From: Trebonia sp963773105
GTDB taxonomy: Bacteria > Actinomycetota > Actinomycetes > Streptosporangiales > Streptosporangiaceae
Assembly: GCA_963773105.1 (NCBI GenBank)
Contig: CAVZAA010000003.1
Coordinates: forward strand, 1,116,001-1,180,000
Length of the DNA: 64,000 bases
Direction of reading: 5' to 3'
In this document: piece by piece, positions 18,159 to 26,129 of the stretch
Numbering within the stretch: the stretch's first letter is position 1
How the letters are laid out: the number at the start of each line of letters is the position of its first letter
Notes under the pieces: generated by a model
What the model saw: only the letters and a program-made list of their open reading frames with translations
Database searches by the model: none
Told to the model about the DNA's origin: nothing
Program-made: the position numbers and the translations under genes

Positions 18159-19007
18159 ATGGCCACTCTGCTCCACCCGGGTCGGCTCTCGCCCGCCCGG
18201 CATGTTCCCAATAGCATCACCCGCCCCGAGTACGTCGGTAAGAAACACCCGACGCTAGGCGAGGCGGACGTGAAGGACGCCGACACGATCGCGCGGATGC
18301 GGGTCGCCTGCCGCCTCGCGGCCCAGGCGCTCGAAGAGGTCGGCCGGAACGTGCGGCCCGGGGTCACCACCGACTACCTGGACCAGGTCGGGCACGAGTT
18401 CCTGGTCGCCCACGGGGCCTACCCGTCGACGCTCGGCTACCGGGGCTACCCGAAGTCGCTGTGCACCTCGCTGAACGAGGTCATCTGCCACGGCATACCC
18501 GACGACACCGTGATCAACGACGGCGACATCGTCAACGTCGACATAACCGCCTATATCGCCGGCGTGCACGGGGACACCAACGCCACCTTCCTGGCGGGCG
18601 ATGTGGCAGAAGAGTCCCGGCTGCTGGTCGAGCGGACCCACGAGGCGATGATGCGCGGGATTCGCGCGGTCGCGCCCGGACGGTCGCTGAACGTCGTCGG
18701 GCGGGTCATCGAGTCCTACGCCAAGCGGTTCGGCTACGGCGTCATCCGCGACTTCACCGGGCACGGGATCGGGACGACGTTCCACTCCGGGCTGATCGTG
18801 CCGCACTACGACGATCCCGACGCGTCGGTGACGATCGAGACCGGCATGACGTTCACCATCGAGCCGATGCTGACGCTGGGCACCATCACCTACGACGTCT
18901 GGCCGGACGGCTGGACGGCGGTGACCAAGGACCGCAAGCGCACCGCGCAGTTCGAGCACACGATCCTGGTGACCGAGGACGGGTACGAGATCCTGACGCT
19001 GCCGTAA
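18159..19007 (+). CDS. map: Type I methionine aminopeptidase (actinobacterial, N-extended)
   Basis: The enzyme removes the initiator Met from nascent proteins. The protein has 282 residues. The N-terminal extension with ARHVPNSITRPEYVGKK is the Pro-rich, SH3-binding-like segment of the MetAP1c subclass. Metal ligands are visible in IVNVDITAYIAGVHGDTNAT (two Asp), DFTGHGIGTTFHSG (His), MTFTIEPMLTLG (Glu) and AQFEHTILVTEDG (Glu). The coding start at 18159 leaves almost no leader; a leaderless mRNA is possible. Confidence 0.95.
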   Translation: MATLLHPGRLSPARHVPNSITRPEYVGKKHPTLGEADVKDADTIARMRVACRLAAQALEEVGRNVRPGVTTDYLDQVGHEFLVAHGAYPSTLGYRGYPKSLCTSLNEVICHGIPDDTVINDGDIVNVDITAYIAGVHGDTNATFLAGDVAEESRLLVERTHEAMMRGIRAVAPGRSLNVVGRVIESYAKRFGYGVIRDFTGHGIGTTFHSGLIVPHYDDPDASVTIETGMTFTIEPMLTLGTITYDVWPDGWTAVTKDRKRTAQFEHTILVTEDGYEILTLP

Positions 19008-19044
19008 CCATCGGCGGCGAAGCGGCGTGGGGCGTGGGGGCGGC

Positions 19045-19701
19045 GTGATCGATGCGATCGTGTTCGACATGGACGGGGTGCTGATCGACTCCGAGCCGGT
19101 CTGGGAGCGGGTGCGGCGCGGGTTCGTGGCCAACCGCGGCGGGCGCTGGGCGGCCGACGCGCAGGACCGGCTGATGGGCATGTCGACCGCCGAGTGGTCC
19201 GCCTACCTGGCGGCCGACTTCGGGATCACCGGCCTGTCCCCGCAGCAGGTGGCGGCGGAGGTGATCGCGGCGATGGCCGTCGAGTACTCCGGGCACCTGC
19301 CGCTGCTGCCGGGAGCGGTCGAGGCGGTGCGCTCGCTGGCGGGACGCTGGCCGCTCGGCGTGGCCAGCTCGTCGCCCCGATCGCTCATCCAGACGGTGCT
19401 GGCCACGGCCGGCCTCGAGTCCGCGTTCGCAGCGGTGGTGTCGAGCGAGGAGGTCCCGCTGGGCAAGCCCGCCCCCGACGTCTACCTGGCGGCGGCTGAC
19501 CGCCTCTCGGTCCCCCCGCAGGCGTGCGCCGCGGTGGAGGACTCCTCCAACGGCCTGCGCGCGTCCGCCGCGGCCGGCTTCACCGTGATCGCGATCCCCC
19601 GCCCCGAGTACCCGCCGGCCGCAGACGCCCTGGCCGCCGCCCGTCTGATACTCCCCAGCCTCACCGTCCTCACCCCTGACACGATCGAGGCCCTCTCCTA
19701 G
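19045..19701 (+). CDS. HAD superfamily phosphatase (beta-phosphoglucomutase-like)
   Basis: The protein has 218 residues from a GTG at 19045; another GTG at 19027 is possible. Motif I is FDMDGVLIDSEPVWERV with the nucleophile Asp, motif II is LGVASSSPRSLIQ, motif III is PLGKPAPDVYLAAADRL and motif IV is CAAVEDSSNGLRASAAAG. A cap domain of the C1 type lies between motifs I and II. The family covers beta-phosphoglucomutase, phosphoglycolate and sugar-phosphate phosphatases; the substrate is unknown. It is 37 bp after map and ends at a strong bidirectional hairpin. Confidence 0.9.
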   Translation: MIDAIVFDMDGVLIDSEPVWERVRRGFVANRGGRWAADAQDRLMGMSTAEWSAYLAADFGITGLSPQQVAAEVIAAMAVEYSGHLPLLPGAVEAVRSLAGRWPLGVASSSPRSLIQTVLATAGLESAFAAVVSSEEVPLGKPAPDVYLAAADRLSVPPQACAAVEDSSNGLRASAAAGFTVIAIPRPEYPPAADALAAARLILPSLTVLTPDTIEALS

Positions 19702-19724
19702 CAGCCGGACACCAAGATCGAATT

Positions 19725-19772
19725 AAATCCATGGCGTTTCCGGGACTATTACACCGGAAACGCCATGGATTT
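19725..19772. terminator. Bidirectional terminator hairpin
   Basis: A perfect 19-bp inverted repeat (AAATCCATGGCGTTTCCGG and its complement) with a 10-base loop and A/T flanks on both sides lies exactly between the convergent HAD and permease genes, so it can stop transcription from either side. Confidence 0.8.
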
Positions 19773-19788
19773 CGAGTGACTGCCGACC

Positions 19789-20751
19789 TTACGCGTCGCG
19801 CGTGCGGAACAAGAAGGCGCCGATCCCGACCAGGACCACCGCCCACAGCGCCGTCACGCCCAGCTGAGGCCACGCCGACCACAGATGCTGGTTGGCCGGC
19901 CCGATGGTGACCGAGACCACCTGGTTCGCGGCGTCGGGCAGGAACCGCATGATGTCGTTGTGCCAGTTGCTCGGCAGTGCGTTCTCGAGCAGCGGGATGA
20001 TGAACATCAGGGCGATCACGATCGCGATCGTGCCCGCCGTGTGCCGCACGATCGAGCCGACGCCGAACGAGATCAGCGCCACGATCGTGACGAACAGCGC
20101 GGTGCCGATGATCGCGGCGAGCACGGTCGACGGGTGGATCGTGTCCCAGCTGGTGACGGTCAGCACGCGGTCGCCCGAAGGGCAGGCGAACGCCCCCGGG
20201 CCGACCTGGACCCGGTTCAGGCAGTGCACGATCGCGTTGGCCGGGACCCTGACGGTGTGGAACAGCGAGGCGCCCACCCCGCTGGAGGAGTACAGCGCCT
20301 GGCCGGCCAGGAACGCCACCAACGACGTGACGACCGAGATCACCAGGGCGACCGACGTGAACGCGATCCCCTTCGCGGCGTAGACCACGCCGCGCCGGGG
20401 CTGCGCGGTCAGCGAGGTGCGGATCATCCCGGTGGAGTACTCCGAGGTGATCACCATCGCCCCGATGACCGCGATGATCAGCTGGCCCAGCTCGAAGAAC
20501 GCGCCCAGCGAGGTCTGGGTCGCGTCGAACCCGACCTTCTGGAACGGGTGGTCGGTGAAGTTCGCCGCCGTGCCCGCCGCGATCGCGATCCCGAGGCCGA
20601 CGGAGACGACGAACAGCCCGCCGAGGGTCCAGTAGGTAGAGCGGACCGAGCGGAGCTTGGTGAACTCCGAGGAGATGGCCCCGCCCAGGCCCGCCCGTCC
20701 GGCGGCCGACGGCAGCGAGGACAGCCGCACGCCCGGCGTGGTGGCAACCAT
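19789..20751 (-). CDS. ABC-2 type permease, tandem paralogue 3
   Basis: The integral membrane protein has 320 residues and about six helices. It starts MVATTPGVRLSSLPSAAGRA, then has SSEFTKLRSVRSTYWTLGGL, the usual amphipathic entry of ABC-2 permeases. The helices contain LIIAVIGAMVITSEYSTGMI, ALFVTIVALISFGVGSIVRH and TAGTIAIVIALMFIIPLLEN. The periplasmic loop (HCLNRVQVGPGAFACPSGDR) is different from both paralogues and longer than in paralogue 1. It is last in the four-gene exporter operon, 50 bp after paralogue 2. Confidence 0.88.
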   Translation of the reverse strand: MVATTPGVRLSSLPSAAGRAGLGGAISSEFTKLRSVRSTYWTLGGLFVVSVGLGIAIAAGTAANFTDHPFQKVGFDATQTSLGAFFELGQLIIAVIGAMVITSEYSTGMIRTSLTAQPRRGVVYAAKGIAFTSVALVISVVTSLVAFLAGQALYSSSGVGASLFHTVRVPANAIVHCLNRVQVGPGAFACPSGDRVLTVTSWDTIHPSTVLAAIIGTALFVTIVALISFGVGSIVRHTAGTIAIVIALMFIIPLLENALPSNWHNDIMRFLPDAANQVVSVTIGPANQHLWSAWPQLGVTALWAVVLVGIGAFLFRTRDA

Positions 20752-20801
20752 TTGCTCAGAACCTCCTTTCGATAATCGGTAGTCGCTAACCGGTGGTCGG
20801 T

Positions 20802-21785
20802 TTACGCGTCGCGCGTGCGGAACAGGTAGGCGCCGATCCCGACCAGGACCACCGCCCACAGCGCGGTGATGCCGAGCTGCGGCCAGGCCGACCACAGGTG
20901 GCCGGGGCCGTTGCCCGCGATCGTGGTCGACACGACCTGGTTGGCGGCGTCGGGCAGGAACCGGCTGATGTCCCAGCGCCACTGGTCCGGCAGCGTGTGC
21001 TCGAGGATCGGGACGATGAACAGCAGGGCGATCACGATCGCGATCGTGCCCGCCGTGTGCCGCACGATCGAGCCGACGCCGAACGAGATCAGCGCCACGA
21101 TCGTGACGAACAGCGCGGTGCCGATGATCGCCGTCAGCACGGTGGACGCAGTGATGACATCGGTGCCGGAGAAGGTCACCACCAGGTGACCGCAGCCGGG
21201 ACCGGGCCCGGGGCCCTGGCTGTCCGGGACCTTGCCGCCGCCGCCCCCCACGCAGTTCACCATCGCGTTGGCCGGGATCGTGACGGTGTGGAAGAGCGAC
21301 GCCGCCACGCCCTTGCCCGACAGCATCGCCTGGCCGACGAAGAACGCCACGAACGACGTGACGACCGAGATCACCAGGGCGACCGACGTGAACGCGATTC
21401 CCTTCGCGGCGTAGACCACGCCGCGCCGCGGCTGGGCGGTCAGCGAGGTGCGGATCATCCCGGTGGAGTACTCCGAGGTGATCACCATCGCCCCGATGAC
21501 CGCGATGATCAGCTGGCCGAGCTCGAAGAACGCGCCCAGCGAGGTCTGGGTCGCGTCGAACCCGGCCTTGTTCTGCGGGTTGTTGACCATGTTGGCCGCG
21601 GTGCCCGCGGCGATCGCGACGCTGAGGCCGACGGAGACGACGAACAGCGCGCCCAGGGTCCAGTAGGTGGAACGGACCGACCGGAGCTTGGTGAACTCCG
21701 AGGCGATCGCCCCGCGCAATCCTGCCTGCCCGACAGCCGGCGGCAGCGAGGAGAGCCGCACGTTGGGCGTGATAGTGGTAGCCAT
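20802..21785 (-). CDS. ABC-2 type permease, tandem paralogue 2
   Basis: The protein has 327 residues and the same architecture as its two neighbours (SEFTKLRSVRSTYWTLGALF at the start, LISFGVGSIVRHTAGTIAIV near the end). The loop between helices carries a Gly-rich insert with Cys pairs (NCVGGGGGKVPDSQGPGPGP). Long blocks of DNA in the membrane-helix regions are virtually identical to paralogues 1 and 3, which suggests recent duplication or gene conversion, while the loops have diverged. It lies 15 bp downstream of paralogue 1. Confidence 0.88.
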   Translation of the reverse strand: MATTITPNVRLSSLPPAVGQAGLRGAIASEFTKLRSVRSTYWTLGALFVVSVGLSVAIAAGTAANMVNNPQNKAGFDATQTSLGAFFELGQLIIAVIGAMVITSEYSTGMIRTSLTAQPRRGVVYAAKGIAFTSVALVISVVTSFVAFFVGQAMLSGKGVAASLFHTVTIPANAMVNCVGGGGGKVPDSQGPGPGPGCGHLVVTFSGTDVITASTVLTAIIGTALFVTIVALISFGVGSIVRHTAGTIAIVIALLFIVPILEHTLPDQWRWDISRFLPDAANQVVSTTIAGNGPGHLWSAWPQLGITALWAVVLVGIGAYLFRTRDA

Positions 21786-21800
21786 TGCCTCGACCAGCCC

Positions 21801-22733
21801 CTACGCGTCGCGCGTGCGGAACAGGTAGGCGCCGATCCCGCACAGGACCACCGCCCACAGCGCGGTCACCCCGAGCTGCGGCCAGGCCGACCACAGGTGG
21901 AACCCAGGGCCGCTGCCGGGAATCGTGACCGAGATCACCTGGTTGGCGGCGTCCGGCAGGAACCGCATGATGTCCCAGCGCCATTGGTCCGGCAGCGTGT
22001 GCTCGAGGATCGGGACGATGAACAGCAGCGCGATCACGATCGCGATCGTGCCCGCCGTGTGCCGCACGATCGAGCCGACGCCGAACGAGATCAGCGCCAC
22101 GATCGTGACGAACAGCGCGGTGCCGATGATCGCCGTCAGCACGGTGGACGGGCTGATGACGTCGGTGCCGAAGAAGGTCGCCGTGCACCCGTTCGGACTG
22201 CAGTTGACGTTCGCGTTGGCCGGGATCGTGACCGTGTGGAACAGCGAGGCGGCTACGCCCTTGCCCGAGTAGATCGCCTGGCCGACGAAGAACGCCACGA
22301 ACGACGTGATGAGCGAGATGACGAGCGTCACGCTGGTGAACGCGATCGCCTTGGCGGCGTAGACCACGCCGCGCCGGGGCTGGGCGGTCAGCGACGTGCG
22401 GATCATCCCGGTGGAGTACTCCGAGGTGATCACCATCGCCCCGATGACCGCGATGATCAGCTGACCGAGCTCGAAGAACGCCCCCAGCGAAGCCTGGGTC
22501 GCGTCGAACCCGGCCTTATTGCCGGGGTTGTTGACCATGTTGGCCGCGGTGCCCGCTGTGATCGCGACGCCAAGGCCGACGGAGACGACGAACAGCCCGC
22601 CCAGGGTCCAGTAGGTGGACCGGACCGACCGGAGCTTGGTGAACTCCGAGGCGATCGCCCCGCGCAATCCTGCCTGCCCGACAGCCGGCGGCAGCGAGGA
22701 AAGCCGCACGTTGGGCGCGATGGCAGTGGCCAT
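21801..22733 (-). CDS. ABC-2 type permease, tandem paralogue 1
   Basis: The protein has 310 residues. It starts MATAIAPNVRLSSLPPAVGQ, close to paralogue 2, followed by SEFTKLRSVRSTYWTLGGLF. The outside loop is the shortest of the three (ANVNCSPNGCTATFFGTDVI) and holds a Cys pair. It starts 3 bp after the ATPase stop, so the two are translationally coupled. Together with the ATPase it would form a minimal exporter; the cargo is unknown. Confidence 0.88.
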   Translation of the reverse strand: MATAIAPNVRLSSLPPAVGQAGLRGAIASEFTKLRSVRSTYWTLGGLFVVSVGLGVAITAGTAANMVNNPGNKAGFDATQASLGAFFELGQLIIAVIGAMVITSEYSTGMIRTSLTAQPRRGVVYAAKAIAFTSVTLVISLITSFVAFFVGQAIYSGKGVAASLFHTVTIPANANVNCSPNGCTATFFGTDVISPSTVLTAIIGTALFVTIVALISFGVGSIVRHTAGTIAIVIALLFIVPILEHTLPDQWRWDIMRFLPDAANQVISVTIPGSGPGFHLWSAWPQLGVTALWAVVLCGIGAYLFRTRDA

Positions 22734-22736
22734 GGC

Positions 22737-23675
22737 TCAGACCCCGCTTCCGATGGAGGTCGTGGCCACGGGGGTTTCCGCGCGGTACTCGACGCTGCTC
22801 GCGGTCAGCTCCATGAACGCCTCTTCGAGCGAGGCGCGCACCGTGGCCAGCTCGTGCAGCCTGATGGCCTGCTCGAATGCGATGTCGCCGACCTCCGCCG
22901 CGGTCATGCCGCGGACCTCGACGGCGTCCTCATCGCCAGTGGCGGCGACCGCGCCGCGGGCGGTGACGGCCTTGATCAGCTCGTCCGCCATCGGCGTGCG
23001 CACCCGCACGGACGCGCCGGAGGAGCGGGAGATGAACTCCGACATCGAGCAGTCGGCGATCAGCTTGCCCCGGCCGATCACGATCAGGTGGTCGGCGGTG
23101 TACTCCATCTCCGACATCAGGTGGCTGGAGACGAAGACCGTGCGGCCCTCGGACGCCAGGGCCTTCATCAGGTTCCTGATCCAGAGGATGCCCTCGGGGT
23201 CAAGGCCGTTGACCGGCTCGTCGAACATCAGCACCTTGGGATCGCCCAGCATAGTCCCGGCGATGCCGAGGCGCTGGCTCATGCCGAGCGAGAACCCCTT
23301 GGACCGCTTCCGCGCCACCTCGGACAGGCCGACCAGGTCAAGTACCTCGTTGACGCGGCGGCGGGGCAGGTTGTTGGTCTGCGCCAGGCAGAGCAGGTGG
23401 TTGTAGGCGGACCGGCCGCCGTGCACCGCCTTCGCGTCAAGCAGCGCGCCAACCTCGCGCATGGGGTACGCCAGGTCAGGGTAGACCTTCCCATCGACCG
23501 TGACCGTGCCCTCGTCGGCGTAGTCGAGGCCGAGGATGCACCGCATCGTAGTAGTCTTGCCGGCGCCATTCGGGCCCAGGAAGCCGGTGACCTTACCCGG
23601 CTCAATGCCGAAGGTCAGGTCGTCTACGGCGACCTTGGCGCCGTACCGCTTCGTGAGGCCCCGTACCTCGATCAT
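22737..23675 (-). CDS. ABC transporter ATP-binding protein (ABC-2 exporter)
   Basis: The protein has 312 residues from the ATG at 23675, which is preceded by GAGAGGA. Walker A is GPNGAGKTTTMRCILGL, the signature is GFSLGMSQRLGIAGTMLGD (LGMSQ in place of LSGGQ), Walker B is KVLMFDEPVNGLDPEG and the switch His is in TVFVSSHLMSEME. It is of the drug/antibiotic/bacteriocin exporter class (NatA/CcmA-like). It heads an operon with three permeases. Its C-terminal 80 residues form the usual regulatory extension. Confidence 0.93.
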   Translation of the reverse strand: MIEVRGLTKRYGAKVAVDDLTFGIEPGKVTGFLGPNGAGKTTTMRCILGLDYADEGTVTVDGKVYPDLAYPMREVGALLDAKAVHGGRSAYNHLLCLAQTNNLPRRRVNEVLDLVGLSEVARKRSKGFSLGMSQRLGIAGTMLGDPKVLMFDEPVNGLDPEGILWIRNLMKALASEGRTVFVSSHLMSEMEYTADHLIVIGRGKLIADCSMSEFISRSSGASVRVRTPMADELIKAVTARGAVAATGDEDAVEVRGMTAAEVGDIAFEQAIRLHELATVRASLEEAFMELTASSVEYRAETPVATTSIGSGV

Positions 23676-23842
23676 GGCGAAATGGTCCTCTCTATGGGTT
23701 TGATGGTCCCAATTCTGGCCGACCGGCACGCGGCGGCGCGTCAGCCGGGGTGATGATTATGGGGTACTCCTCTGGGCTGAGATCGCCGCGCAGATGGTGC
23801 CGTGCCGGGGCTGAGAATTCGCTGAGGAACAGCGCGGAGCTA

Positions 23843-23890
23843 ACGGTCCGTTCGGGATAAAAGATTTTGAATTATTCCGAACGGACCGGT
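23843..23890. repeat. Family A palindromic element, complete copy
   Basis: The left arm CGGTCCGTTCGGGATAA (23844-23860), an 11-base loop with ATTTTGA and a right arm (23872-23888) form a 17-bp stem with one G-T pair. This is the only full palindrome of the family here. The right arm encodes the last residues and the TAA stop of the adjacent cupin-like gene, and the hairpin is placed to act as its terminator. Confidence 0.85.
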
Positions 23891-24315
23891 GCGACTGCTG
23901 CATGCAGCGTGACCGAATACCCGTGGCCGGCGGTGAGCAGCCGATGCGGCGCGCGAGCGCCGTGCACCAGCACGCGGCCGGGGCGCAGCGGGCGGGCGGT
24001 CCCGGCGGCGCTCGGGCCGCTCGTCTCGACCGCCTCGCCCGCCAGCGCGGTGGCCTGGCCGCAGTCGCAGTCGGCGGCCGAACCGGGGGGCACGACGAGC
24101 AGCCACGCGCCGGGCGCGCCGGGCAGCGGGATGCGCAGCGGGCCCTCGGCGTCGAACCGGACCAGGTCCCACCAGCGCTGCGGGGCGGCGGCAAGGTCGG
24201 CCAGGTCGGCCGCCAGGCGGCCGTCGGTGCTGGGCGCGGGCGCGTCGGTCTGGGCGCGGGCGAGCGGCGCGGCGAGCAGCGCGATCTCAGGGGCGACCGA
24301 GAGGTCGGTGTTCAA
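23872..24315 (-). CDS. Cupin-like small protein, conserved in actinobacteria
   Basis: The protein has 147 residues. It has RWWDLVRFDAEGPLRIPLPG, then APGAWLLVVPPGSAADCDCG, a beta strand region with LRPGRVLVHGARAPHRLLTA and HGYSVTLHAAVAP at the end. This matches the pattern of cysteine-dioxygenase-like cupins common in actinobacteria, although the complete metal-binding triad is not certain. The C-terminal V-R-S-E and the stop come from the family A palindrome. The function is unknown. Confidence 0.7.
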   Translation of the reverse strand: MNTDLSVAPEIALLAAPLARAQTDAPAPSTDGRLAADLADLAAAPQRWWDLVRFDAEGPLRIPLPGAPGAWLLVVPPGSAADCDCGQATALAGEAVETSGPSAAGTARPLRPGRVLVHGARAPHRLLTAGHGYSVTLHAAVAPVRSE

Positions 24316-24507
24316 CGACGGTTCCTTCGTGTGTCGAGGTGGCTGAGACTCCGGGTTAAACGGGTCAGCGACAACACGAGGACAGGCGGCAGCACGACGG
24401 GGCCTGGCGGCTCATCCGGTGTGCTGGCATGCGCGACATCCCACCGCAATCACGGAGCGTTGTCAAATCGGACATCCGCGCCGAGTGGGCCGGTCATCGC
24501 GCCTGCG

Positions 24508-24525
24508 GCGCTTCTTGCTGTTATC
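24508..24525. repeat. Family B short repeat, copy 1
   Basis: GCGCTTCTTGCTGTTATC is identical to the copies at 39773-39790 and 59040-59057. On the minus strand this copy overlaps the TAA stop of the HAD-IIA gene. Confidence 0.75.
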
Positions 24526-25547
24526 TTATTTTTAGGCCCTCGGCGGCTAGCTGGTCGAGGGGGCGGGCGACCTGCCTGGGGTCCAGGGTGCCCTGCCGGT
24601 CGTGGACGGCCCAGGCGGCGGCGGCCAGCGCGCGGAGGCCGTCGATCGCGGCACCTTGGCCGACCAGGCCGAGGCTGCCGTTCTCGTTCCCGGGCGCCGT
24701 CGCGGTCCAGCCGGCGCAGGTCGCGCCGTCGTCGATGCGGGTCACCGGCGGGTAGGGCTGGAGCAGGGCGTCGAGGGTCTCGCCGATGTAGGTGGGCCGG
24801 CGGTGCGGGCGGGGCGAGCACGGCCCCGCGGGGGCCGTCGACGCCGGTGAGCACCAGGAAGCTGTCGGTGCCGGCGTTGTAGGCGGCCTCGATGTCGGTG
24901 TCGAGGCGGTCGCCGATGACAAGCGGCCGTTTGGCGCCGGTGCGGATCACCGACTCGCGGTGCAGTGGCGGCTCCGGCTTGCCCGCTATCTGCGGCTTCA
25001 CCCCGGTGGCGTGCTCGATCACCTGCAGCAGGGAGCCGTTGCCAGGCGCGGTGCCGCGGGCGCTTGGAATCGTGGAGTCGGCGTTGGTGCCGACGAAGAG
25101 CGCGCCCGCCCGGACCGCCAGGCCGCCCTCGGCGAAGCTGCCGTAGCCGAGGCCGGGACTGTAGCCCTGGACGACTGCCTGCGGGTTCTGGGCCGCGTTG
25201 GAGACCGGGGTGAGGCCTCGCTCCCTGATCGCGAGGCGGAGCGCGAGGGCGCCAAGGACGAGAACCTTCGCCTTCGGGGGGAGTTTCTCGGCCAGCAGCC
25301 GCGCGGCCGCCTGGGCGGACGTGACGACGTCGGCGGCCGCGGCGGGGACGCCCATGCCGGTCAACATGGCGGCGACGGCGGCGGGGGTGCGCGAGGCGTT
25401 GTTGGTGACGTAGGCCAGGTGCGCGCCGTCGTCGCTGGCCTTCTGCAGCGCCTCGGGGGCGCCGGGAATCGGCTTGCCCCCGATGTAGACGACGCCGTCT
25501 AGATCGAGGAGGAGGACATCATAGGCGGCGGCGAGGGCGGCTGGCAT
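24521..25547 (-). pseudogene. HAD-IIA family phosphatase (NagD-like), frameshifted
   Basis: The N-terminal part from the ATG at 25547 is standard: YDVLLLDLDGVVYIGGKPIP (nucleophile Asp), AHLAYVTNNASRTPAAVAAM (motif II), then a C2 cap and GKPEPPLHRESVIRTGAKRP plus LVIGDRLDTDIEAAYNAGTD (motifs III and IV). Near 24806 one extra base shifts the frame; removing the C at 24806 restores APPHRRPTYIGETLDALLQP and the normal C-terminus through GLVGQGAAIDGLRALAAAAW to the TAA at 24521. Without correction the frame runs to 24450. It is either a real decay event or a base-call error. The family dephosphorylates small phosphoesters such as p-nitrophenyl phosphate and nucleotides. Confidence 0.8.
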
Positions 25548-25601
25548 GCAGCCAACCCTAGCCGAGCCGGTCACGGCCGGATGAGGGACGGCCGGGCTCG
25601 G

Positions 25602-26126
25602 TCAGGGCTGCTGGGGGCGCTTGCGGGCTCTGAGGGTGGCGCGGACCTGGTGGAGCGCGTCGGTGTAGGGCTTGCGGTCGGGGCGCATGGCGACGGCCAG
25701 TGCCAGGTACTCGGCGGCGGCCTCGTGGTCGCCGCGGCGGGCGAGGGCGAGGCCGAGTCCGAAGTTGGCGTAGTCGTCGGTCGGCGCCGCCTCGACGATC
25801 GCGCGGAAGTTGGCCGCGGCCTCCTCGTACTGGCCGGTGTCGAACTGGGCGCGGGCCAGCGCCTCGCGGATGCTGCGCGATTCTGGCTCGGCGTTGGCCG
25901 CCCGCTGCAGGACCTGGGCGGCGGCAGCGGGGCTGCCGTTGCCGAGCAGCTCCATCCCGGTGGTGTACCAGCCGTGCACCTCGGCCGGGTCCTCGTCGGC
26001 GGCGTCGCGGCCACCGCCGCCGCCGTGGCCTGACGATTCGCCCGATGTAGGCCGCTCGCGGCCGACGTGGCTCGCGAAGTTTTCCAGGTACGGGGAATCC
26101 CAGCTACCGCTTGGCGCTTCTGACAT
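25602..26126 (-). CDS. Tetratricopeptide repeat protein
   Basis: The protein has 174 residues. A flexible Gly-rich segment at residues 20-45 precedes at least three TPR-like helix pairs: GWYTTGMELLGNGSPAAAAQ, ALARAQFDTGQYEEAAANFR and NFGLGLALARRGDHEAAAEY. It ends with a basic ALHQVRATLRARKRPQ tail. It is probably a scaffold for protein interactions. The start ATG is three bases from the divergent DUF1015 start at 26130, so the two genes share a very compact promoter region. It sits beside the HAD-IIA gene, as is common in actinobacteria. Confidence 0.82.
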   Translation of the reverse strand: MSEAPSGSWDSPYLENFASHVGRERPTSGESSGHGGGGGRDAADEDPAEVHGWYTTGMELLGNGSPAAAAQVLQRAANAEPESRSIREALARAQFDTGQYEEAAANFRAIVEAAPTDDYANFGLGLALARRGDHEAAAEYLALAVAMRPDRKPYTDALHQVRATLRARKRPQQP

Positions 26127-26129
26127 GGT

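Noticed and set aside
20793..23753. 986-codon open frame on the plus strand
   Set aside because: It is antisense to three permeases and the ABC ATPase. The product is a run of Arg/Asp/His repeats that only mirrors the permease codons.
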